Shown: positions 55,524 through 64,000 of the stretch, in pieces
Layout: the number at the start of each line of letters is the position of its first letter
How positions within the stretch are numbered: position 1 is the first letter of the stretch
Assembly (NCBI GenBank): GCA_000611715.1
Contig: AZYM01000234.1
Span: forward strand, 1 to 64,000
DNA: 64,000 nt
From: Scolecobasidium constrictum UM 578
Taxonomy: Eukaryota > Ascomycota > Dothideomycetes > Venturiales > Sympoventuriaceae
Reading direction: 5' to 3'
Position numbers and translations under genes: made by a program
Notes under the pieces: model-generated
Database searches by the model: none
Told to the model about the DNA's origin: nothing
The model's input: the letters and a program-made list of their open reading frames with translations, nothing else

Positions 55524-58500
55524 CTACCCACTCCTCACACACCCCCAAGGCCGAATCGGCCTCGTATCCTCCAACTCAACACACCACCACAGCACCTCCT
55601 TCGCCTTCTCCACCTGCCCACTCAACTCATAGCATTCCGCCAGCCTAAACCACGCCTCACTACAATCCCAGCCACTCCCCAGCTTCGTCAACCCTTGGAG
55701 GAGTCCGTACGCCCGGTCCCTCGCCGCAAGTCTATTCAATTCCTCTGGACTGGTGGAGGGCGCGTTCGTAGCGGGCGGTGCGTGCGGTGTGAATAAGGGT
55801 TGTGGTTGGATGGATGGGGAAGGGAAGAGCGGTGGTTCTGGTGCTTCCGGGGGGATAGCGTTGGAGGAGATGGAGAGGAGGATGGTGGAGAGGCCGATGA
55901 TGGCGGGTGGGTGGTCGGGGAAGTGGGAGAGGGCTTTTTCGTAGGCTGTCATGGCGTCGTAGGGCATGTCTTGGGCGGAGAGGAGGTCGCCTCGCTGTGG
56001 CATTTGTACGTTAGCATTGATGTCGTGATTGATAGAGGTGGTGGGATGGCACATACCGCACTTGAGACGTCACCCCATAGCTCCTCGATCGCCTTGCCGC
56101 CTCCCCATCCTTTAGCCGCGAAAGCCCGCGCACTCGACGTTTCACTCGCCAGCAGCACCTCTAGCATACCGACGAGCTCGCCCGCCTCGTCCACAGCGGC
56201 CTTTGCATCCTCAAATAATTCCGCCCTCGTATACAAGCCGGCAATAAAGAGCCACAACTCCACCAGCAGGCTGATCTTGTGTCTCCTCTCTTGCACGATT
56301 GGGAACAGCGGTTCGGGACTTACATTCCCCGTCGAGGGATGCGGAGCAGGCAGGCGCACGTCCTGGCGTGGCGGTTGGTCACGATGGCCTGGTGGAGGTG
56401 GTGCCTCGCTTCTGTCCATGTTATGCGGTATATCCCTCAGGGTCTGTACACCCACGGCCTGATCACTCGACAGCGCGGTACTCGGACGCGGGAGGGAGAA
56501 GTTTGAGATCTTGCTCTCGCTCCTCGGAGGGCTAGCACTCGCCTGCGCAACGGCGTGGTCAGCACTTGAAGCAGTCCCGTTCTGCGTGTGGGTCGAAGGT
56601 GGACGTGACGACTCGACAGACTTTCTTGACTGGCTGGGTGTGCGTTTCTGTAGGCGGCCGTGGCTCGTGCTTCTCCGTGGTGAGTGTGTGCCTGTCTGCG
56701 ACTTTGTGCGAACGACCGAGTGCTGCGACTTGCTTCTGCCCAATCCGTGTCTCTTCGCTGCCGCTTCGGAGGCATTGCCATCTTCGTTCGTGATTTGGAT
56801 GGTCGGTGCGTTTGTAGTTGCGATACTGGGCTGTCTTGTGCCCGGCAGACTAGGCACAGAAGGTATTGATGCAGGTCTTCCACCGTGTCGACTTCTGCTT
56901 CGTCCAATGCGGCTGAACACAGAGAGTCTGAGTGTGCTCACTCCGCTCTTCGGTGGCTTTGAAGTGTTCAGTCGTGAAGTAGCTCTCAGGTCCGTCCTTG
57001 GATCGCCGAATAGTCTCGAGTACAGCGCGAGCAACTCCGCACTCGACTCAACGGCATCCGCCGCCGACTGCAGCTCCTCCTTGATAGCAATCTGCGTAAG
57101 CTTGACTTGGATGATGCCTTCCTTCTCATATCTCTCCATGCGATCAACGAGACCTCTAGCAGCAGCGACTTCTGGCTTTTCCAAATCCTGCAGATGCTCG
57201 CTCTTGAATTGCGACTCCTGCCCAAACAGGATTTGGTGGTCCTCGAACTGCTCAAAGGCCGCGTTGCTCGTCCTGGCTGCGGTTGCCAAGTCTGCTTTTG
57301 CGGACAGCAGAAGTGTGAGCAGATGCCAGAAGGGAATGAGCCTCCTCTCTTTGGCATAGTCAGTGGTGTCACTGCGTTGCAACGAGACCATCGAGCCATT
57401 CGTTTTGGATGGTGATAAGAAGTCGCCTCGAGTTGGCCGCGACATTGCTTGTTTGACGACTTTGATAGCAGCATTCAGCTCCCTCATCTCAGCCAGCACA
57501 AGGGCAAGCTGATACGAGGTATCGCGGTCTGGTTCATTACCGAACGATACCTTGAGAGACGTCCTGAAGAAGTCTACCGCTTTCTGCTGGAGTGTATTCC
57601 TTGCGCTAGCATCGTATGTGAGTCTGGCCCACGTTGCCTCGCACATGCCCAGCGCGGTATACGCTTCTGCCACGGACTGCGGTGACACAGGCACGCGGAC
57701 TGGAAGGGAAGTCGTCGGATCTGCCGTCTCTTGTGCCTCAGCCTCGGCTGTTGCCCGTTGCAGCCAGTGTTGTAGCTTCGTCGACACATCTCGCGCCTTC
57801 TCCACCTCTTTGCGGTCGCCGAATCGACAAAGCAGTCGGATGGCGTCTGACACGGTGTGCAAAGTTGTGTCGTCGTTGTCCAAGCTGTAGTCTGGCTCGC
57901 CCGTCTTGTCTTCTCTGTCTTTTCCCTTTTGCACGAGCTCGACATACGTGTCGAAGGCCTTGAATGCGAGGTCGAATTCGGTCACATAGGCGTGTACGTT
58001 GAACAGGAATCGTAAAATCTGGGTCGAGTGGAAGCTCTTGGTCGCGGCTCGGTATAGAATGTCCAGCACACCACGCGCAATCGCATTCTTGCCGCCCTCT
58101 CCTAGCTCATCATCCGACCATGTCGGACCACAGAGGATGCGCCAGTTCTGCATGACTGCATCCACCCATCTTTCGACCCTGCTATTTCGCTCTGTGGCCT
58201 TTGGGAAGCGCGTCTCTTCTAGCAACTTCGTCTCGATGCTTGCCTCCACCTGCTTCAGCTCTGCCCTCTGCCGCAACCGACAGGCGAGGTATTCGGCCTC
58301 GCTCAAGCCATCTGCAGTGTATAGTAATTCGGGTTTCTTGTCTGTGTAATTGGGCGAGTAAATATAGCCTCTCAGCAGAATCTCTGAGAGTGTGTCGTAG
58401 TAGGCCATCCACACATCCCACCTTGAATAGTCAACCTCGGCGCCCAGCTCAATCATAGAAGGTGGCAGTCTCGGCGTCTGCTGTCCCGACGGCGCAACCT

Positions 58501-59394
58501 TGAAGAGCGAGATCCAGGCGTGGAACATGGTCAGCATATCTTCCAGGTCCATCCAGTCGCCCAATGGCTTGGACTTCATGCTCGCCGCCACCATGCGACT
58601 CAGCAGCCGCTCGGCCCACAGCCTGAACTCGGGAGTGTAGGAGCCCAAGCTCATCTGCTGCGAGGCGAGGAAGGGCAGCAGGCTGGTGTACGTCTCCAGC
58701 CCGTCGACGCTGCCCGTTGTCTTCTCCTGCGAGAAGCCCTTGATGTACGTCGCCTTGAGCGCGCACACAGCCACCCACGCTTTGGACTGGAACTGCGCTC
58801 CCTCGGTGAGTCTGGTGAGCTTGGCCATGATGTCCTTTGGCAGGCGCGCGGCCGCCAGCTGTGGCTCATGCAGCACCCAGTGTATCCAGCCCACGCACAC
58901 GGTCGCCTGGAACGCGTCCTCGGGGTGCGTCGTCTCCTCGTCAATGGCCTTCAGCAGCGGCGCAATGTGCTTGGCGAGGATTGTCGCAGGTGAAGTCGCC
59001 GAGCTGGACGTGCCTGCCGTCGATGGTCGGTCCGCTGTTGGCTCGTAGTGCGCCACCTGCAGCTCCGTCTGCGCTGCGAGAACGAGGCCTGTTGTAGCCA
59101 TAGCTGTCAGTACTCTTCCCTCCCTCCAAATGGTACCCAACATGTGCATACATTTCCGCTGCGGCGCATGCTTCAGCACTTTGCGCGTGAGCTCGGGGAT
59201 CTGCTCCCACTGCCCATTGCACCGCGCCTGCTCCAGCTGCGCAATGTAACTCCGCGCTTTCTCGTTTTCGCGTGTCGAGGCGTGCTGGTTGTGTCTGTTA
59301 GCTCTCCACTGCTTGTGTGCCTGTACGTGCTGTGCTCAATGACGTCGCAGGGGTGGACAGGTCTTTTCGGGGCTGGGAGCTCTCGTACCGCCAT
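55524..59394 (-). CDS. YPP1: YPP1 / TTC7-like TPR scaffold of the plasma-membrane PI4-kinase complex
   Basis: Bridges the PI 4-kinase Stt4 and the membrane anchor Efr3. Exons on the minus strand are 59394-59389 (only ATG GCG), 59284-59152, 59088-56057 and 55994-55524, giving 1213 residues. Exon 2 is recognised by NEKARSYIAQLEQARCNGQW, then QIPELTRKVLKHAPQRKC, which joins LVLAAQTELQVAHYEP after a 63-nt intron that is open in frame. The body is helical repeat throughout (for example LRFLFNVHAYVTEFDLAFKAF, YTALGMCEATWARLTYDA, YQLALVLAEMRELNAAIKVV). A disordered Ser/Arg-rich insert covers about residues 750-960. The C-terminal TPRs (LVELWLFIAGLYTRAELFEDA; MTAYEKALSHFPDHP; AWFRLAECYELSGQVEKA) are typical. 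The two-codon first exon is the least certain part. Confidence 0.9.
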
Positions 59395-59677
59395 GTCTTC
59401 CCGTCGTCGCCTATGCTGCGACTACCTTGTATGCAATGGAGATATCATGATTCGTAAAGGATTGCTTCATGTGCGAGAAATCCCTCCGGCTAAACCCGCG
59501 GGCGCATTCGAAGAGTCCTGCTTGTTTGCTGCTGCGCATACACGAATACGCATGGTCTAGCAAGACCGATCGGCGCACGGGCAAGCAGGGATCTTCACTT
59601 GTCCCCAGCCTAACCCGATATAAAAAACTTTCTCTCACAAACATCCACCGCGGTCCCTAGGATTCAGAGGAGCAGCA
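59395..59677. promoter_or_regulatory. Divergent promoter of YPP1 and RIX1
   Basis: 283 bases between two start codons facing away from each other. A TATAAAAAA tract lies at 59619-59627, about 50 bases before the RIX1 ATG. Confidence 0.6.
59619..59627 (+). promoter_or_regulatory. TATA-like element of RIX1
   Basis: TATAAAAAA about 50 bases upstream of the RIX1 start codon. Confidence 0.4.
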
Positions 59678-61948
59678 ATGGCAACGACGGCTCCTGCAGT
59701 GGATGACAGGACTTTCAGAGCCATCAATTACAGGCTCAAAAGCACTCCTGTTCCCCAATTGCCACGGATACTGGGCCACATCACCACCCAACTGGTGTCG
59801 AGCAAATGCGACTTCTCCAACTCATCCACAGAAGCAACATGGCTCAAGACTCGCATCAGCAGTCTCCTACAAGACCGGACCCTAGAGGGCAAATTCTGTG
59901 GCGTGTTTCTCGCAAAGACGGTTCTCGATCTCGGAGGATCCGCGCTCATCATTGAGGATAAGGACCGCATCAGCACGTGGTCGCGCAATTTACTCGACAT
60001 TCTCAAAAGACCTGGTCTTACGAGTACGAAGACGTGTGCCGTGGTGTTCATGACGAAAATCTTCATGCTGACGTGGGAAAATGCTACGTTGGTGAGGGAG
60101 TTGACGACACCTTTGCTGCCTACCTATATCACGACATGTTTGCATCTGTTCCAAGGCACACCGCAGATCAAGACGCAGCTACAATGCGAGCTTGCAGAGT
60201 TCGTACTTGAGAGTTTTGCTACGCTACTACCAAGGCACCCAACTGTGTTCAGGTCATTTGCAGCCCAGGTGAGAAGCCTGGCTATTGCAACTCTATGCAC
60301 GGATCCCTTCAATGATGCATCGATGGTCGTTGTAGATACCGAGACGAAAGACGCAGCGTGCCGGGTACTGGTACTACTTCACCAGTGTGCACAGAAGGGA
60401 GGCGGAGCCGTAGAGTGGGAGAAGGGGTTAGACGAACTGTTGTTGAGCACCCATGCCACATTGGATCAAGTCTTTCGTGCAGTCGTAGAGGACTGGCAGT
60501 CAGTGGCAGGTGTTAGATCTACCATCTCCTCGTCTGGAGAGCTACCGGATGAACCCGAAATGCGAGCAAACGATCAAACAGGCTTTCCAGGCTGGCATGG
60601 TCTGCAATCTGGGATCGAATGCCTCAACTCATGTTTGGCATTACTGCAGGCCTATCTGTGCTCGCCTACTGCAACCTCTGTCAAACTCCCACTCGGGCGC
60701 ATTGTGGATCTCCTCACTCGCCTCATCTACGTCCAAGCACCCCGAACAAAAGACGCAGTCAGCACGCGATATGTGCCGCAGATCGGCCGTGAAGAGCGAG
60801 ACGAGCTCCTCTCCCAATTACCCAGCATCCACGCTGAGACCATCGCGGTCGTCAACACACTACTCGACCGACTCGGGGACTTCGCAATGCCAATCTCTTT
60901 GCACTTCCTAGATCTACTGTCTTGGTTGTTCCAATCGGAGCAATTTGATGCCAGTGTGCGAACTGCTACATACAAATGCATCGCCCGTCTCCTCTCCATG
61001 TCAGGCCCAGCACTCGGTAAATCGACCGTCAAGTCCCTCTCCAAGATCACGCAGTCCTGCTGTCGGGACCTGCTGCCCCAGCAGGTTATCGCAGCCCCTT
61101 CCAGCGAAATGATCAATGCGCAGCTTACCAATGGCAACAAATCCAGCAAGAATCCCCAGCACAATGGCCAGCTCTCACCAACAACCAGACACACTCTCCC
61201 AGGTCTGCACAGCGCAGCACACGCACTCCTCCCTGTCCTCTACTCAAAGCTCCCCACACACCTCATTCCAAAAGCCACTCGCACAGAAATGGACCGTACA
61301 GCCATTTTGACATCGCACATCGATGCCCTGGCCGCGAGCGTGCTGAATCCCGCTCCTGGAAAGGCAAGTCTGCTGCCTTTCTTATCAGCGCTAGCGCCAG
61401 GACATGCTGTCACAGAGGCGATCGTGAGGCCGAGGATGCCTGTCATATTGAGTGGGAAGTCAGAGGGGCAAAACGTTGTGGAAGACAATGAGGAGGTGGA
61501 TGAAGTAGAGGTGGTGGAGGAGGAGGAGGAACAGGATGCAGATGCGGTGGAAGAGGACGGGGATGCGAGCATGTACCAGCCCAAAGTCATCGACTGGGCG
61601 GCTGTATCCTCAATCGCGAAAAAAGGCACATCGCAACCTCAATCTGCGATCTCATTCGGAAATCTCGCCACGGCAGCTCGGACTCAACTCTCCAAACGCG
61701 GCGCCGAAGACGAGACGCAGACGCCAGCTTACGAGAACAAGAGACCACGCGTAGAAAATGACGATGAGGAGACTTCGCCGGTCAGAGTAGCACCTTTCCA
61801 ACCGACATCTGAGCCGCAGGTGTTGAGTGTGCCTCAGACGATGGGGGCGGTGCAGAAAGCAGATGAGAGCGAGGATGAGGATGGGAGTGATTTCGAGATC
61901 CCGCCTCTGGTGATGAGGACTGGTTTCGAGGAAGATGAGGATGAGTGA
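59678..61948 (+). CDS. RIX1: Pre-rRNA-processing protein RIX1
   Basis: Subunit of the Rix1-Ipi1-Ipi3 complex needed for ITS2 processing and Rea1-driven maturation of 60S pre-ribosomes, in the nucleus. Single exon, 756 residues, close to the yeast length. The conserved N-terminal helical domain includes YRLKSTPVPQLPRILGHI, then LLQDRTLEGKFCGVFLAKT and CAVVFMTKIFMLTWE, and PTYITTCLHLF. A central helical region runs to about residue 550. The C terminus is strongly acidic (long Glu/Asp runs near 600-630) with nuclear-localisation-like basic patches (LSKRGAEDE, ENKRPR) and an acidic end (FEEDEDE). It shares an upstream region with YPP1. Confidence 0.92.
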   Translation: MATTAPAVDDRTFRAINYRLKSTPVPQLPRILGHITTQLVSSKCDFSNSSTEATWLKTRISSLLQDRTLEGKFCGVFLAKTVLDLGGSALIIEDKDRISTWSRNLLDILKRPGLTSTKTCAVVFMTKIFMLTWENATLVRELTTPLLPTYITTCLHLFQGTPQIKTQLQCELAEFVLESFATLLPRHPTVFRSFAAQVRSLAIATLCTDPFNDASMVVVDTETKDAACRVLVLLHQCAQKGGGAVEWEKGLDELLLSTHATLDQVFRAVVEDWQSVAGVRSTISSSGELPDEPEMRANDQTGFPGWHGLQSGIECLNSCLALLQAYLCSPTATSVKLPLGRIVDLLTRLIYVQAPRTKDAVSTRYVPQIGREERDELLSQLPSIHAETIAVVNTLLDRLGDFAMPISLHFLDLLSWLFQSEQFDASVRTATYKCIARLLSMSGPALGKSTVKSLSKITQSCCRDLLPQQVIAAPSSEMINAQLTNGNKSSKNPQHNGQLSPTTRHTLPGLHSAAHALLPVLYSKLPTHLIPKATRTEMDRTAILTSHIDALAASVLNPAPGKASLLPFLSALAPGHAVTEAIVRPRMPVILSGKSEGQNVVEDNEEVDEVEVVEEEEEQDADAVEEDGDASMYQPKVIDWAAVSSIAKKGTSQPQSAISFGNLATAARTQLSKRGAEDETQTPAYENKRPRVENDDEETSPVRVAPFQPTSEPQVLSVPQTMGAVQKADESEDEDGSDFEIPPLVMRTGFEEDEDE

Positions 61949-62425
61949 AGGGCGATCATTAGTCTTTGTCCAAGTCATTGCAGCATTCCCACTCTCAGTA
62001 TAACCCAAGGGAAACGGCAATGACACCTACCATTCCCCCGGCATGTTTTCAGCGCAAATTATAGACACACACATCCTCCCGTCTGAATTTACTGTCCACC
62101 ACCATGGATGAAGCCCCACCACAAGCATAACCCATGCATAACTCATGGTGCCCCGTCGACCTATCATACGCAATCACAATCCCGTTTCATGACGTGCATA
62201 TCTCAATCACAAAAAGTGTTCACATGATCAGGTGTTCACTTCGCGAAGGCAACCATGCCTGATCGGGTAAGGGCTTGGCCACGTACGACGCCACCCGTGT
62301 CCTCCCCTCCCACTTCGCTGCTCGCACCCGCGTCGAAAAAGCAAATATCCGCGTCTTTGTCCAGTCCCGTCCGCACTGTATCTGGCTGTCGTCACCGCTG
62401 CCGCCGCTGTCTTCAGGTCCTTTTT
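61949..62425. other. Intergenic, no gene seen
   Basis: RIX1 3' flank and promoter of the last gene. A long minus-strand frame that overlaps its right part is antisense shadow of that gene. Confidence 0.5.
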
Positions 62426-64000
62426 ATGCGCGTTTTCTTTTCTGAAATCTCCACTCACCACTTTTTGGAACCCGACCATGTCGATGACGGCCTGACCTCC
62501 TCGCTCCTCCCAACGACACCAAACATGCCCCCACCAGCAGGCGCAACGACGCTCCGCCGCGCAAAAGCACAGTACAAGAAATCCGGACCCACCGGCATAT
62601 CCTCCTCTGAACAGCGCCGACTCACGCGGCAAGTGGAGCTGGACAGGCGCGCGCGCGACCTGCGCGACCGCGACAAACGGCGGAAGAGCGCGGAGAAGGC
62701 GAAGGTGGAGCGCGAGGAGAGGGAGAGGAAGGCGAGGAAGCAGTTGGGTATCGGCTTGGCGACGCAGTTGGTTGGGTATAGTCTTAGTCAGAGGGGGATG
62801 AAGGGGGGGATGGAGGGGTGGCTTGGTGTTGGTGGTGGCGGTGGGAAGAGGAAGAGGGAGGATCAGGGTGCGTCGACGGAAGTGGAGGAGAAAGAGAATA
62901 GGCGGGAGAGTGGGGAGAAGGGAGTTGATGCTGCGCGAGCGGACGACAGTTTTGGGAGCAATATGTCTTTGGATGAGGTATTGCTTGGACAATTGGACGA
63001 GGAAGTGGGGAACAGCCACGACGACGGCACGAACACGGAAATGGAGGCGACAAGTGTGCAAGTTTTGGGTACGAAGGCATCAGAGCAGTCGACAGCAAAG
63101 GACGTGACAAACTTGAGAGAGGACGGCCCAGCGGAACGAATGATGCAAGGAGACGAAAACCAGAGTCTCACGCCACCGCAAGCGAAACGAGCGAAGACGC
63201 AGAGCTCACCCACCAATGAATGGGCGCAATTTGTCGACGGCAACACTCAAATCCTGAACGAGATCTCGCAGGTCTCGCCACCAGCCGTCAAATCAGACCC
63301 ACGCATCGCTCTCCCACCCATGTCAACCCAAGACCTCGAGCTCGACTCCGACGACTTCATCGAGACAGGCCTCCCCAAGACTGCAAATCCACCACTCAGT
63401 CCGAAAGACGGCGTCATTGTGCGGGACTTTGCGTATTTCAAGCACCTGGACAGTGGCTCGTTTTCTCTAACAGTGCCTGGTGCACCGGCCCTTTCCCGCA
63501 AATCGAGAACAGAGAGGTCTATACGGCGCAGTTTCGGTTGCAATAAGCCAACCATTGCCAAGGCATCGCCCAAGATGACGGCGACCTGCAAGGAGTTCTC
63601 TGCGGCGCAATGTTCCTTCACGACAGACTACCACCACTACGGCTTGTCCACGCAGATCCTAGAGGAGGCCCTCGACGATGGCGACAATGATACTGAGGAC
63701 GAGGACGAAGAGGTCTACTCCCAGGCCCTAGAAAGGACGAAGGTGCCTGACCAGGTTCTCATGCCTCCACCACCTATAACGCTAAGTCCCAAGGTCTTCA
63801 AACCGCCGACTACCACGCCACGAACGGATCTCTTCACCGCGAAAGGTGGTCTGCAGATCTTTGGGCTGAGCACACAACTATTGCATGATGCCGTGGACTT
63901 TGAAGACGAAGTATCCACTGATGAAGATGAGGACGAGAAGTTGTTCAGTATTCCAATTAACAGACCGACGAGCACGACGACGGCGAAGAAAGCGGTGACG
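62426..64000 (+). CDS. Unrecognised charged, probably nuclear protein; runs off the window
   Basis: The frame is open without a stop from 62426 (ATG) to the last base, at least 525 codons; a Met at 62525 (MPPPAGATTLRRAKAQYKK) is the better conserved-looking start. The N terminus is a long basic/acidic helix (RRLTRQVELDRRARDLRDRD and further Lys/Arg/Glu repeats), then TQLVGYSLSQRGMKGGMEGW. The rest is disordered, acidic and Ser/Thr-rich, with short ordered-looking islands: DELDSDDFIETGLP-like (about codons 305-320), the STQDLELDSDDF motif, HHYGLSTQILEEALDD and GLQIFGLSTQLLHDAVDF, the last two being an internal repeat GLSTQ[IL]L. I do not recognise the family. It is partial at its 3' end. Confidence 0.75.
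   Translation, partial: MRVFFSEISTHHFLEPDHVDDGLTSSLLPTTPNMPPPAGATTLRRAKAQYKKSGPTGISSSEQRRLTRQVELDRRARDLRDRDKRRKSAEKAKVEREERERKARKQLGIGLATQLVGYSLSQRGMKGGMEGWLGVGGGGGKRKREDQGASTEVEEKENRRESGEKGVDAARADDSFGSNMSLDEVLLGQLDEEVGNSHDDGTNTEMEATSVQVLGTKASEQSTAKDVTNLREDGPAERMMQGDENQSLTPPQAKRAKTQSSPTNEWAQFVDGNTQILNEISQVSPPAVKSDPRIALPPMSTQDLELDSDDFIETGLPKTANPPLSPKDGVIVRDFAYFKHLDSGSFSLTVPGAPALSRKSRTERSIRRSFGCNKPTIAKASPKMTATCKEFSAAQCSFTTDYHHYGLSTQILEEALDDGDNDTEDEDEEVYSQALERTKVPDQVLMPPPPITLSPKVFKPPTTTPRTDLFTAKGGLQIFGLSTQLLHDAVDFEDEVSTDEDEDEKLFSIPINRPTSTTTAKKAVT

Noticed and set aside
56511..57359. 282-codon plus-strand frame
   Set aside because: Antisense to the disordered and helical part of YPP1; it has hydrophobic runs but no domain and no promoter evidence.
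62228..63061. 277-codon minus-strand frame
   Set aside because: Low-complexity His/Arg/Leu/Pro sequence antisense to the charged N terminus of the last gene.
1..64000. tRNA, rRNA or CRISPR loci
   Set aside because: Reading for A/B-box pairs, rRNA-like blocks and spaced direct repeats found none that I could support; a covariance-model search would be decisive.

Overview
This window is the left end of a chromosome of a filamentous ascomycete (Pezizomycotina). The evidence is 65 bases of CCCTAA repeats at base 1, a RIP-damaged Ty3/gypsy element beside them, short GT-AG introns (mostly 41-63 nt) with CTAAC-like branch sites, and a gene set that includes Zn2Cys6 regulators, an RFX factor, a MARVEL protein, a secreted peroxygenase and a small Cys-rich secreted protein. 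A Dothideomycete is my best guess for the class, but that is inference from overall resemblance. All exon coordinates come from reading splice sites and checking frame continuity by eye, without transcripts.

Layout. Bases 1-2437: telomere, then a gag-pol relic on the minus strand whose reverse transcriptase is cut by the telomere repeats. 2438-4267: no convincing gene. 4268-30259 is a mixed, largely accessory stretch: choline/amino-acid permease, O-methyltransferase, aminopeptidase P, an importin-beta family karyopherin, a FUN14 protein, a Cys-rich membrane protein, a Zn2Cys6 regulator, an Mpv17-type protein, an N2227 (carnosine N-methyltransferase-like) methyltransferase, a candidate effector, a His/Cys-repeat surface protein and a P450-like protein without the heme cysteine.

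30595-39896 is compact and mostly housekeeping: ITPase, FAP7 (adenylate kinase 6), mitoribosomal mS33, a protein with a C-terminal zinc cluster, YOP1 and an RFX factor. 40-50 kb is looser: secreted beta-propeller, secreted heme-thiolate peroxygenase, a fungal_trans regulator without a visible zinc cluster, a MARVEL protein and an uncertain short gene. 50.6-64 kb is again conserved core: UGP1, a DUF7514-like protein, YPP1 (plasma-membrane PI4-kinase scaffold), RIX1 (60S maturation) and an unrecognised nuclear-looking protein that runs off the window.

Working together: FAP7 (18S maturation), RIX1 (60S maturation) and mS33 all serve ribosomes. ITPase and FAP7 converge with 16 bases between stop codons, and FAP7 and mS33 share a 153-base divergent promoter. 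I see no polyketide synthase, NRPS or terpene cyclase, so the methyltransferase and P450 do not make a recognisable biosynthetic cluster. The observations I rate highest are the 11-copy C-x2-H-x2-HWHC repeat protein, the P450 with Glu at the heme-ligand position, and the telomere/retroelement junction with its RIP-destroyed zinc knuckle.
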